DNA of 64,000 nucleotides from Bradyrhizobium arachidis. GTDB lineage: Bacteria > Pseudomonadota > Alphaproteobacteria > Rhizobiales > Xanthobacteraceae. Both the position numbers and the translations under genes were made by a program. Position 1 is the stretch's first letter. Every line of letters starts with the position of its first letter. Below are positions 8,285 through 16,462 of the stretch, one piece after another. The stretch is from NCBI RefSeq assembly GCF_015291705.1, contig NZ_CP030050.1, forward strand, positions 9,611,001 through 9,675,000, in the 5' to 3' direction. The notes below the pieces were generated by a model. That model did no database searches. It had not been told where the DNA came from and worked only from the letters and a program-made list of their open reading frames with translations.

Positions 8285-8674
8285 TCCACGCAGTTGAAGC
8301 AACGACGCCGATGGAACAGATCGCGCGACAACGCCACCCTTCCATTTGAACGCGCAGATTTTAGTCGAAACACTCTGACCGCGAAGTTATCCCTCCTTCT
8401 CCCCTTGTGGGAGAAGGTGGCGCGAAGCGCCGGATGAGGGGCCTCTCTCCACGAACCCAAACCCGCATCTGAATGTTGCGGAGAAATACCCCCTCACGCG
8501 TCTCGCCGCTCCGCGGCGAGCCACCCTCTCCCACAAGAGGAGAGGGTAAGCGAGCGCAACGCGCCATCATCCACACCACCACACACTTGCCGCTGGATGA
8601 CACCGCGGCTCTCGTGAGATGATCGCCGCCACGATCTCTTTCGGATGCCAATCCTCTCGGATGCCACGACCATG
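8285..8674. other. Intergenic region with a two-hairpin repeat
   Basis: About 390 bp with no credible gene. The centre (8391-8547) is a repeat; the last 100 bp upstream of the LysR gene should hold its promoter. No obvious sigma-70 hexamers were found by eye. Confidence 0.6.
8391..8547. repeat. Palindromic GC-rich intergenic element (CTCTCCC type)
   Basis: Left end TCTCCCCTTGTGGGAGAAGG and right end CCCTCTCCCACAAGAGGAGA form hairpins around a variable middle containing the inverted CGCCGCTCCGCGGCG. Related elements occur at 11827-12034, 18341, 21141, 49311, 52012 and 54106. Confidence 0.7.
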
Positions 8675-9610
8675 ATGACGCTGCGCCAGGTGGAAGTGAT
8701 CCGTGCCGTGATGGTGACGGGCACCATCGGCGGCGCGGCCAAGCTGCTCAACGTGTCGGCGCCGGGGATCAGCCGCCTCGTCAAATACACCGAGCGCTCG
8801 CTCGGCATTCGCTTCTTCCAGCGCCAGAACGGGCGCTACTTCCCGACGCCGGAAGCCGAGAATATTTTCGAGCAGATCAACGGCGTCTACAAGAAGGTCG
8901 ACGATCTCTCCGAGATCATCTCCAAGATCGGCCGCGGCGGATTGTCGGAGCTGCGCATCGGCTCGGTGCCGAGCATCTCGCAGGTGATGGTGCCGCGCGC
9001 GATCGAGCGGGTCCGGCGTCGCTATCCCGATCTCGGCATCGACATCAACATCCTCAAGCTCGAGGAAGCGATCGACTATCTCCTGCTCGGCCGCGGCGAG
9101 TGCGTGGCGATGAGCTACCGCCTGGAGCATTCCGGGCTCGACTTCATGCCGCTCGCCTCGGGCGAGCTCTACTGCATCGTGCCGCCCGGCCACGAGCTGG
9201 CCGGCCGCAAGCAGGTCTCCGCCGCCGAGATCACCCGCTATCCGCTGATCGGCATCGATCCCAACGACCCCTACGGCCGGATCATGGCCGAGATCTTCGC
9301 GCGCCACCGGCTCGACTACAACATCACCATCCGCGCGCGCTTCGGCACCACGGTCTGCGCGCTGGTGAAGGCGGGGCTCGGCATCGCCATCATCGACCAG
9401 TTCACCGTGGCCCATGGCGGCTATCCCGGCATCGAGCTGTTGAAGATCACCGAGCCGACGCGCTTCGATACCTATATCGCAGTCAAACGCGGCGCACCGC
9501 TGTCGCTCCATGTCGAATATTTCATCGAATCCCTGCGCGCCGAGATGCGCGCGGTCGAGCCGTCCCGCGGCAACGGCAAGACCGCCTCGGCACGCGGACG
9601 CAAGAAATAA
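8675..9610 (+). CDS. LysR-family transcriptional regulator
   Basis: About 311 aa with an N-terminal winged helix-turn-helix (MTLRQVEVIRAVMVTGTIGG, SAPGISRLVKYTE) and a C-terminal LysR substrate-binding domain (about 90-300). I prefer the start at 8675, which gives the usual family N-terminus; an ATG at 8645 is in frame and cannot be excluded. It is followed, same strand, by a shikimate/quinate dehydrogenase, a complete HAAT transporter and a 3-dehydroshikimate dehydratase, so it is the likely inducer-responsive regulator of that operon, with a hydroaromatic acid as probable co-inducer (inference). Confidence 0.88.
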   Translation: MTLRQVEVIRAVMVTGTIGGAAKLLNVSAPGISRLVKYTERSLGIRFFQRQNGRYFPTPEAENIFEQINGVYKKVDDLSEIISKIGRGGLSELRIGSVPSISQVMVPRAIERVRRRYPDLGIDINILKLEEAIDYLLLGRGECVAMSYRLEHSGLDFMPLASGELYCIVPPGHELAGRKQVSAAEITRYPLIGIDPNDPYGRIMAEIFARHRLDYNITIRARFGTTVCALVKAGLGIAIIDQFTVAHGGYPGIELLKITEPTRFDTYIAVKRGAPLSLHVEYFIESLRAEMRAVEPSRGNGKTASARGRKK

Positions 9611-9753
9611 CATGATGTTAGGTTTGCTGGATAAATGGGTAATTGTGTTAGGCGGAGGAAAGGCTATCGTTACGGTTGGAAGCCCCTTGGAATTGCGCGG
9701 GTTTCCCCGCTAATGGCCGATACCGAACGCTCCCAACGAGACGATAGCGAACC

Positions 9754-10632
9754 ATGTCAAAGCGCGGATACGCCGCCAGCAAGAAGCTCCTCACCGGCCT
9801 GATCGGCGCGCCGATCGCGCATTCCGCGTCCCCTGCGATGCATGAGCGCGCCGCCGAGGCGCTTGGGCTGCGCGGCCATTACCAGCTCATCGAGGTCGCC
9901 GGTGCGGACGCGACCGGCCTCAGCATGATGCTCGAGGGCGTGCGCCGGCTCGGCTTCGCCGGCGTCAACGTCACCTTTCCTTACAAGGAGGCCGTGGTGC
10001 CGCTGCTCGACGAATTGGCACCGGCTGCGGCGACCATGGCGGCGGTCAACACCGTCGTCGTTAGGGAGGGCCGACTGATCGGCCACAATACCGACACGAC
10101 AGGCTTTGCGCGCGCCGTCAAACCGCTGCTGGCTCCTGCCGGAAATGCCGTGGCCGTCATCGGCACCGGCGGCGTCGGCAAGGCGATCGCCTTTGCGCTG
10201 GCAAGCCTGAAGGTTGCGGATCTCCGCATCTTCGACAGCGAGCCGGCGCGGGCCGAGAAACTCGCCGCGCTGCTGGCCAGGCATGGCGGCGCGCGGGTGG
10301 CCGGAAGTGTCGAGGAGGCGCTCGACGGTGCAACCGGCCTCGTCAACGGCACGCCGGTCGGCATGCTGCCGAACCGGGACACCCCGGTCGCGCCGGCGCT
10401 TTTGCGCGAAAACCTGTGGGTCGCCGACGCCGTCTATTCTCCGCTGATCACGCCGCTCCTTGCCGCAGCGCAAGAGAAGGGTGCGAAGATCATGACCGGC
10501 CGCGAGCTTGCGATCTACCAAGCCGCTGACGCATTCGAACTGTTCACAGGCCTTGCCCCCTCGACTGAAGTCATGGGAGAGGCTTTTGACGCCGTGATGG
10601 CCGCGCGCAGCGCCGCGTATCAGGCCGCTTGA
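9754..10632 (+). CDS. Shikimate/quinate 5-dehydrogenase, catabolic NAD-type AroE homologue
   Basis: A 292-aa AroE-family enzyme interconverting shikimate (or quinate) and its 3-dehydro form. Substrate-side motifs: IAHSASPAMHE (residues binding the carboxylate), NVTFPYKEAV with the catalytic Lys, and GHNTDTTGF with the catalytic Asp. Nucleotide side: GTGGVGKAIAF, then RIFDSEPAR, where an Asp closes the second strand instead of the NRT motif that biosynthetic AroE uses to bind NADP; that favours NAD and hence an oxidative, catabolic role. The C-terminus (GRELAIYQAADAFELFTGL) resembles the quinate/shikimate dehydrogenase of Corynebacterium. The SxS rather than SxT pair hints at shikimate over quinate. 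It heads an operon with transporter and dehydroshikimate dehydratase genes. Confidence 0.87.
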   Translation: MSKRGYAASKKLLTGLIGAPIAHSASPAMHERAAEALGLRGHYQLIEVAGADATGLSMMLEGVRRLGFAGVNVTFPYKEAVVPLLDELAPAAATMAAVNTVVVREGRLIGHNTDTTGFARAVKPLLAPAGNAVAVIGTGGVGKAIAFALASLKVADLRIFDSEPARAEKLAALLARHGGARVAGSVEEALDGATGLVNGTPVGMLPNRDTPVAPALLRENLWVADAVYSPLITPLLAAAQEKGAKIMTGRELAIYQAADAFELFTGLAPSTEVMGEAFDAVMAARSAAYQAA

Positions 10633-10687
10633 AGCGAAGCGAACGGACACAAGGCCGCTTGCAAAATTGAACCGGGAGGAGAGGACG

Positions 10688-11818
10688 ATGAAATCAACGC
10701 TACTGGTGGGCGCGCTGCTCACCGCAATCACGACGGCGGGCGCCTTCGCCCAGGCGATCAAGCTCGCCGACGTCGCCGAACTCTCGGGCGGCGGCGCCAC
10801 CGTCGGCACCAACTGGAAGAACGGCATCGACCTCGCCATCGAGGAGATCAACGCCAAGGGCGGCGTGCTCGGCCGCAAGCTCGAGGTCACCCACGCCGAC
10901 TCGCAGTCCAACCCCGGCGTCGCCCGCGCCCAGGTGCAAAAAGCGCTCGATGCTGAACCCTACGTGCTGCTCGGGCCCGGCTATTCCGGCTCGGTCAAGG
11001 TCACCGCCCCGCTCGCGGCCGAAGCCGGCATCGCGCAGATCATGGGCGGCGAAGCCGCCGAGCTGACACAGGCCGGCAACAAGTTCCTGTTCCGCACCTC
11101 GTTCGGCCAGCAATCCTCGATGCCGAAGGTCGCCAAATACATCCACGACGAGATGAAGGCGAAGTCGGTCGCGGTGGTCTGGGTCAACAATGATTTTGGC
11201 CGCGGCGGCCGCGACGTCGTCGTCAAGGAGCTCGACCGGCTCGGCTCCAAGGTGGTCGCCGACCTCTCGACCGAAGCTGGCCAGGCCGACTTCGCCGCCG
11301 ACGTCGGCAAGATCAAGGCGGCCAATCCCGACGCTGTCTTCGTCTATCTCAACGAGGAAGAGAGCGCGCGCATCCTCAAGGAGCTGAAGCGCCAGGGCGT
11401 CACCGCACCGCTGATGGGCGAGACCACGCTGATCGGCCAGAAGGTGATCGAGCTCGCGGGCGATGCTGCCAACGGCGCGCGCGGGCATGTCGGCCTCACC
11501 ACCGACGCGCCGGTCGACCTGATCAAGGCGTTCCGCGAGAAGTTTTCGAAGAAGTACAATTACGTCCCCGATCATAACGGCCTGAAGGGCTATCTCGCCG
11601 TCTACATGGTGAAGGCCACCACCGAGAAGATGGGCAAGGTCGATTCCAAGGCGTTCGCCGACACGCTGCATGGACTGACGATCAAGGCCTCGGAGGAGCC
11701 CGGCATCCTGATGGACGTCACCTTCGATGCGAACGGCGACATCGATCGCCAGAGCTTTCTGGTCGAGGTGGTCGAAGGCAAGCAGGTCGTGAAGCAGGTG
11801 CTGCCGAAGGTGAAATGA
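10688..11818 (+). CDS. HAAT ABC transporter periplasmic binding protein
   Basis: A 376-aa Leu/Ile/Val-binding-protein-like receptor (type I periplasmic fold). Signal peptide MKSTLLVGALLTAITTAGAFA with cleavage near AFA-QA. The ATG at 10688 is preceded by GGGAGGAGAGG. The mature start (IKLADVAELSGGGATVGTNWKNGIDLA) is typical of the family. It is the only binding protein of the following LivHMGF-type genes and lies directly after a shikimate/quinate dehydrogenase, so a hydroaromatic acid is a better guess for its ligand than an amino acid. A 228-bp hairpin-rich gap separates it from the permease genes, which may uncouple their expression. Confidence 0.9.
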   Translation: MKSTLLVGALLTAITTAGAFAQAIKLADVAELSGGGATVGTNWKNGIDLAIEEINAKGGVLGRKLEVTHADSQSNPGVARAQVQKALDAEPYVLLGPGYSGSVKVTAPLAAEAGIAQIMGGEAAELTQAGNKFLFRTSFGQQSSMPKVAKYIHDEMKAKSVAVVWVNNDFGRGGRDVVVKELDRLGSKVVADLSTEAGQADFAADVGKIKAANPDAVFVYLNEEESARILKELKRQGVTAPLMGETTLIGQKVIELAGDAANGARGHVGLTTDAPVDLIKAFREKFSKKYNYVPDHNGLKGYLAVYMVKATTEKMGKVDSKAFADTLHGLTIKASEEPGILMDVTFDANGDIDRQSFLVEVVEGKQVVKQVLPKVK

Positions 11819-11826
11819 GGCTCTTC

Positions 11827-12034
11827 GCCTCTCCCCGCGCCCGTCTCGCCGAAGCTTTAGCGAAGGCGGATGCGGGGAGAGATCTCTGCTCTCCCTCTCC
11901 CCGCTCTTCGCGGGGCGAGGGTGGGGTGAGGGTGCTTCCGCAGTCACGGTGACAATTGAATTCGCGGAGAGAGGCACCTCACCCCTGCCCTCTCCCCGTA
12001 AGAACGGGGAGAAAGAGCAGGGAGAGGGGAGAGG
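11827..12034. repeat. Hairpin-rich repeats between binding-protein and permease genes
   Basis: Three GC-rich inverted elements in series: about 11827-11881 (CCTCTCCCCGC...GCGGGGAGAG), 11888-11935 (CTCCCCGCTCTTCGCGGGGCGAG) and 11977-12034 (CTCTCCCCGTAAGAACGGGGAG). In this position they may protect the 3' end of the binding-protein mRNA and reduce read-through, giving the usual excess of binding protein over membrane subunits. Confidence 0.68.
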
Positions 12035-12046
12035 AAAGAGGGGAAC

Positions 12047-12922
12047 ATGTCCAACCTATTCGATCTACTGGTCGCAGGACTGGCCACCGGCGCCATCTAC
12101 GCGCTGGTTGCGGTCGGCTTCACGCTGCTGTGGCAGACCTCGCAGACCATCAATTTCGCGCAAGGCGAGTTCGTGATGCTGCCGGCGTTCCTGATGCTGG
12201 CGGCGATGCATGCCGGTGCGCCGTTCTGGCTCGCCATCATCCTCGGCATCCTGCTCTCGATGATCCTGCTCGGCCTCGCCTTCAAGATGCTGCTGGTCGA
12301 TCCCATGATGCGCCACGGTGTGTTGCCGCTGGCAATCGCGACCATGGCGCTCGCTATCGGCATCAAGGAAGCCGTCAAACAATTCTTCAGCGCGGAAGCT
12401 TCGCCCTTCCCGTCGATCGTGCCGACCGGTGACATCTCCATCCTCGGCCACGCCGTCTCACTGCAAAGCATCGGCGTCCTCGTCGTCGCCATCCTTGCCG
12501 TCCTCGGACTGACGACGCTACTGAACCGCACCTCGCTCGGCCACCAGATGCAGGCAGCAGCGCAGAACCCGACGGTGGCGCGCATCATCGGCGTTCCGGT
12601 CGAGCGCATGATCCTCCTGACCTTCCTGATCAACGCCTTCCTGGTCGCGCTGGCTTCGCTGCTGATCACGCCGATCTACCTCGCAAAATTCTCCTCCGGC
12701 GAAGTGCTGGGCCAGGCCGCCTTCATCGCGGCGATCGTCGGCGGCTTCAACCAGGTGCGCGGCGCGATCGCCGGCGGCCTCCTGATCGGCGTGCTCGACA
12801 ATCTCGCGGCAAGCTATGTCTCGACGCAGTACCGCGCGGCGGTGCCGCTGATCTTCCTGATCGTCGTCATCCTGTTCCGGCCGCAAGGATTGCTCGGCCG
12901 CGCCGAGGAGCGCACGGTATGA
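12047..12922 (+). CDS. HAAT ABC transporter permease, LivH type
   Basis: A 291-aa inner-membrane permease opening MSNLFDLLVAGLATGAIYAL and ending LFRPQGLLG, both family hallmarks; about eight membrane segments. A GAGGGG ribosome site precedes the ATG at 12047. It overlaps the next permease gene by 4 nt. Part of a complete five-gene transporter (10688-15407) inside the putative shikimate-degradation operon. Confidence 0.92.
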   Translation: MSNLFDLLVAGLATGAIYALVAVGFTLLWQTSQTINFAQGEFVMLPAFLMLAAMHAGAPFWLAIILGILLSMILLGLAFKMLLVDPMMRHGVLPLAIATMALAIGIKEAVKQFFSAEASPFPSIVPTGDISILGHAVSLQSIGVLVVAILAVLGLTTLLNRTSLGHQMQAAAQNPTVARIIGVPVERMILLTFLINAFLVALASLLITPIYLAKFSSGEVLGQAAFIAAIVGGFNQVRGAIAGGLLIGVLDNLAASYVSTQYRAAVPLIFLIVVILFRPQGLLGRAEERTV

Positions 12923-13917
12923 GCGGCTTTGCCAAACCCCTGAAGATCGCGCTCGGCCTCATCGTTATCGCCGGCCTGATCATCGTCCCCATGAACTTCA
13001 ACCGCTACGGCCTGTTCATCCTGAGCCAGTGGGCCGTGATGACCATCGCCGCGATGGGCCTCAACCTCACGCTCGGCTATGCCGGACAGGTCTCGCTGGC
13101 GCAGGGCGCCTTCGTCGGCATCGGCGCCTATGCAGCGGCGATCATGACCACCCATGGCTGGCCGCTGCCGGCTGCGATCCTGGTCGCGATCATCCTTAGC
13201 TTCGCGGTCGGCTGGGTGCTCGGCTACCCCGCGCTGCGCGTGCAACACCATTACCTCGCTTTCGTCACCCTCGCCTTTTCGACGCTGGCCTTCCTCGTGT
13301 TCCGCAACGAGAGCTGGCTCACCGGCGGCATCTACGGCATTTCCAACATCCCGCGGCCGCACATCTTCGGGATTGCCACCAACAAACCGCTGCCGTTCTA
13401 CTATGTCTGCCTCGGCTCGCTCGCGATCGTCTCGCTCGCGGTGTGGTGGCTGATCCGCTCACCCTGGGGCCGCGCCTTCATGGCGCTGCGCGAAAATCCC
13501 TTGCGCGCGCAATCGCTCGGCATCGACACGCGGCGCTATACGCTGATGGCGTTCGCGATCGGCTCGGCGCTCGGCGGCGTCGCCGGCGCGCTCTATGCGC
13601 CGCTGACGCAATATATCGACCCTGTTCCCTTCAACCTGTCGCTCTCGCTCGATCTTCTGATGATGGTGATCGTCGGCGGTGCCGGCTTCTATTTCGGCCC
13701 GTTCCTGGGGGCGATGATCGCGGTGCTGCTGCCGGAATGGTTGCGCTTCACCGAAGGCTATTACCTGATGCTCTATGCGGTCGCGGTGATGCTGCTGCTG
13801 ATCTGGTCGCCGACCGGCATTCTGGGAATCCTCGATCGCTACATGGCCGCGCGGCGCACCAAGGCGGCGTCCGCGCTCCGCGCCGTCGCCAAATCCAGGC
13901 TGGAGACGGCGCAATGA
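12919..13917 (+). CDS. HAAT ABC transporter permease, LivM type
   Basis: A 332-aa permease with the LivM core MGLNLTLGYAGQVSLAQGAF and about ten hydrophobic segments; the C-terminus carries a basic cytoplasmic tail of about 30 residues. It overlaps LivH by ATGA and the following ATPase gene by ATGA, so the subunits are translationally coupled. Confidence 0.92.
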   Translation: MSGFAKPLKIALGLIVIAGLIIVPMNFNRYGLFILSQWAVMTIAAMGLNLTLGYAGQVSLAQGAFVGIGAYAAAIMTTHGWPLPAAILVAIILSFAVGWVLGYPALRVQHHYLAFVTLAFSTLAFLVFRNESWLTGGIYGISNIPRPHIFGIATNKPLPFYYVCLGSLAIVSLAVWWLIRSPWGRAFMALRENPLRAQSLGIDTRRYTLMAFAIGSALGGVAGALYAPLTQYIDPVPFNLSLSLDLLMMVIVGGAGFYFGPFLGAMIAVLLPEWLRFTEGYYLMLYAVAVMLLLIWSPTGILGILDRYMAARRTKAASALRAVAKSRLETAQ

Positions 13918-14657
13918 GTGCGGTCCTCGAAGTCACTGACATCAAGAAGAACTTTGGCGGCATCAGCGCCGTCGACGGTGTCTCGTTCGACGTGCGCGAG
14001 GGCGAGATCCTCGGCCTGATCGGTCCGAACGGCTGCGGCAAGTCCACGCTGTTCAACTGCATCCTCGGCCAGCTCACGCCATCAGGCGGCGAGGTCAAGC
14101 TCGACGGCAAGACCGTCACGGGCCTCCGTCCTTCCGAGCTCAACAAGCTCGGGGTCAGCCGCACCTTCCAGCTGTTGCAGGTGTTCCCAAAGCTCTCGGT
14201 GCGCGAGAACCTGATCCTCGCCGGGCAGGAACACCAGGGCAACATGGCCTCGCGCCTCGTCGGCCGCTCCGATGCCGGGTTGACCGACGCCGCCAACCAG
14301 ATGATCGGTTTCTTCAAGCTCGATCATCTCGCCGACGAGCCGGCCGGCGGCCTCTCCTATGGCCAGCAAAAGCTGCTCGACGCCGCCATGGCGTTCATGG
14401 GCGGGCCGCGCCTGGTGCTGCTCGACGAGCCCGCCGGCGGCGTCAATCCGTCGATGCTGGCGGACCTCAAGGACCGCCTGGTCGCGATCAACCGCGAGAA
14501 GAACGCGACCTTCGTCGTGATCGAGCACAACATGGAGTTCGTGATGTCGCTGTGCTCGCGCGTGATGGTGATGGCGGAGGGCAAGGTGCTGGCGATGGGA
14601 CGGCCCGACGAGGTGCGCAAAAACCCCGCCGTGATCGAAGCCTATCTCGGACATTAG
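13914..14657 (+). CDS. HAAT ABC transporter ATP-binding protein, LivG type
   Basis: A 247-aa ATPase with Walker A GPNGCGKST, signature LSYGQQK and Walker B LVLLDEPAGG. I start it at the ATG at 13914, overlapping the LivM stop; the open frame reaching back to 13443 is LivM read in another frame. LSYGQQ is the normal LivG variant of LSGGQ. Confidence 0.92.
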   Translation: MSAVLEVTDIKKNFGGISAVDGVSFDVREGEILGLIGPNGCGKSTLFNCILGQLTPSGGEVKLDGKTVTGLRPSELNKLGVSRTFQLLQVFPKLSVRENLILAGQEHQGNMASRLVGRSDAGLTDAANQMIGFFKLDHLADEPAGGLSYGQQKLLDAAMAFMGGPRLVLLDEPAGGVNPSMLADLKDRLVAINREKNATFVVIEHNMEFVMSLCSRVMVMAEGKVLAMGRPDEVRKNPAVIEAYLGH

Positions 14658-14669
14658 GGAGAGCGAGCC

Positions 14670-15407
14670 ATGAGCGACCCGATCCTCTCGGTTCACAATC
14701 TCGTCGGCGGCTACGGCAAGATGACGATTTTGAACGGCACGAGCTTCGCCGTGCCGCAGGCGACCATCACCACCATCATCGGCCCGAACGGCGCCGGCAA
14801 ATCGACGGTGTTCAAGGCGATCTTCGGCCTTCTGAAGCTGCGCGAGGGCAAGATCAACTTCGCCGGCCGCGACGTCACCAATTTGAGCCAGCGCGCACTG
14901 CTCAACGCTGGCATCTGCTACGTGCCGCAGGGCCGCAACATCTTTCCGGAGCTGTCGGTGCGCCACAATATCGAGCTCGGCGGCGTCGCCGCCGGGAAAG
15001 GCATCGACCTGCCGATGCGGATAGAGGCCGCGCTCGACCTGTTTCCCGCACTGCGCCGCAAATCGACACAGCAGGCCTCGACGCTCTCGGGCGGCGAGCA
15101 GAAGCAGCTCGAGATCGCCCGCTCGCTGCTGCTCGAACCGAAGTTGGTGCTGATCGACGAGCCCTCGATCGGCCTGTCGCCGTTGATGGTGCAGCAGACC
15201 TTCGATATCCTCAAAAGCCTGCGTGACCGCGGCGTCACGATCCTCATGATCGAGCAGAACGCGCGCTCGGCGCTGGAAATCTCCGATTTCGGCATCGTGC
15301 TCGAGCTCGGCCAGACCCGCATGGTCGACAAGGCCGACCGCATCCTGAACGATCCCCGCATCGGCCAGCTCTTCCTCGGCGGCGCGATGGAGGAGAGTGC
15401 GGCATGA
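14670..15407 (+). CDS. HAAT ABC transporter ATP-binding protein, LivF type
   Basis: A 245-aa ATPase with Walker A GPNGAGKST, signature LSGGEQKQ and Walker B LVLIDEPSIG. It follows the LivG-type gene by 12 bp with a GGGAGAG site before its ATG and overlaps the next gene (oxidoreductase) by 4 nt, tying the transporter to the catabolic genes in one transcript. Confidence 0.92.
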   Translation: MSDPILSVHNLVGGYGKMTILNGTSFAVPQATITTIIGPNGAGKSTVFKAIFGLLKLREGKINFAGRDVTNLSQRALLNAGICYVPQGRNIFPELSVRHNIELGGVAAGKGIDLPMRIEAALDLFPALRRKSTQQASTLSGGEQKQLEIARSLLLEPKLVLIDEPSIGLSPLMVQQTFDILKSLRDRGVTILMIEQNARSALEISDFGIVLELGQTRMVDKADRILNDPRIGQLFLGGAMEESAA

Positions 15408-16462
15408 GCGCGCGAATGCGTATCGCGGTCGCCGGCGCCGGCCTGATCGGCCGCCGCCATATCGAATTGATCGCGGCATCGCCGGATTGCGTGCTGTCAG
15501 GCATTGCCGACCCCTCGCCGGCCGCGAAGGACTATGCGCGGTCGCACGGCGTGCCCTGGTATGCGGACCACCGCGCGCTGCTGGAACAAGCGAAGCCCGA
15601 CGGCCTCGTCATCGCCTCGCCTAACACGCTGCACCTGCCGATGGCGCTCGATTGCGCGGCGGCGGGCGTGCCGGCGCTGATCGAGAAGCCGGTGACTGAG
15701 ACCGTTGCCACCGCGCAGCGCCTCTGCGCCGCGATCAAGCGCACCGGTGTGCCGATGCTGGTCGGTCATCACCGCCGGCACAATCCGATCATCAAGGCCG
15801 CACGCGAGGCGGTGACGACCGGCAAGCTCGGCCAGCTCACCGCCGTGGTCGGCCTATGGCTACTTAAAAAGCCCGACGATTATTTCGAGGTGGCCTGGCG
15901 GCGCGAGCAAGGCGGCGGACCGCTGCTGATCAACCTCATCCACGACATCGACAATCTCCGCTTCATCTGCGGCGAGATCGCCGAGGTGCAGGCGCTGACC
16001 TCGAACAAGGCGCGCGGATTTACCGTCGAGGACACCGCAGCGCTGCTGCTGCGCTTTGCAAGTGGCGCGCTGGGGACCGTCACCGTATCGGATACGACGC
16101 CGGCGCCGTGGAGCTGGGAGCTCTCCTCGGGCGAGAACGCTGCATACCCCAAGCAGGATCAGCCCTGCTACATCTTCTCCGGCACCGCGGGATCGCTGTC
16201 CGTGCCGAATATGGAGCTGTGGTCCTATGTGCGAGAGCCCGGCTGGTACGCGCCGCTGTCGCGCGAGAGCGTTGCGCCGCCTGCCTTCGATCCGCTGGTC
16301 GAGCAGCTCCGCCATTTCTGCGCGGTCATCGCCGGCCACGAACAGCCGCTGATCTCAGCCGAGGACGCGATGGGAACGCTCGCCGTCGTCGAAGCCGTCA
16401 CCGAGGCCGCGCGCACGGTCCAGACTATCTCACCGGGGCGGATCATGGAGCAGGCAGCATGA
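15404..16462 (+). CDS. Gfo/Idh/MocA-family oxidoreductase
   Basis: A 352-aa NAD(P)-dependent dehydrogenase. The N-terminal Rossmann domain begins RIAVAGAGLIGRRHIELIA; EKP (residues 94-96) holds the conserved Lys that contacts cofactor and substrate; GGGPLLINLIHDID (about 168-181) corresponds to the family active-site segment with its His. Members oxidise hydroxyl groups on sugars, inositols and other polyhydroxy rings. It is coupled by 4-nt overlaps to a transporter ATPase upstream and to a 3-dehydroshikimate dehydratase downstream. A role on a hydroaromatic polyol (quinate, dihydroshikimate or a stereoisomer) is plausible, but the reaction is unknown and not required by the textbook shikimate-to-protocatechuate route. 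Confidence 0.88.
   Translation: MSARMRIAVAGAGLIGRRHIELIAASPDCVLSGIADPSPAAKDYARSHGVPWYADHRALLEQAKPDGLVIASPNTLHLPMALDCAAAGVPALIEKPVTETVATAQRLCAAIKRTGVPMLVGHHRRHNPIIKAAREAVTTGKLGQLTAVVGLWLLKKPDDYFEVAWRREQGGGPLLINLIHDIDNLRFICGEIAEVQALTSNKARGFTVEDTAALLLRFASGALGTVTVSDTTPAPWSWELSSGENAAYPKQDQPCYIFSGTAGSLSVPNMELWSYVREPGWYAPLSRESVAPPAFDPLVEQLRHFCAVIAGHEQPLISAEDAMGTLAVVEAVTEAARTVQTISPGRIMEQAA

Noticed and set aside
8567..9613. Long open frame on the minus strand opposite the LysR gene
   Set aside because: High-GC genomes give long antisense frames; its translation is low-complexity (Asp/Arg/Ala/His-rich) and the plus-strand LysR domain is clear.
10700..11977. Minus-strand frame opposite the binding-protein gene
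   Set aside because: Shadow of a clear signal-peptide-bearing receptor; repetitive acidic/basic translation.
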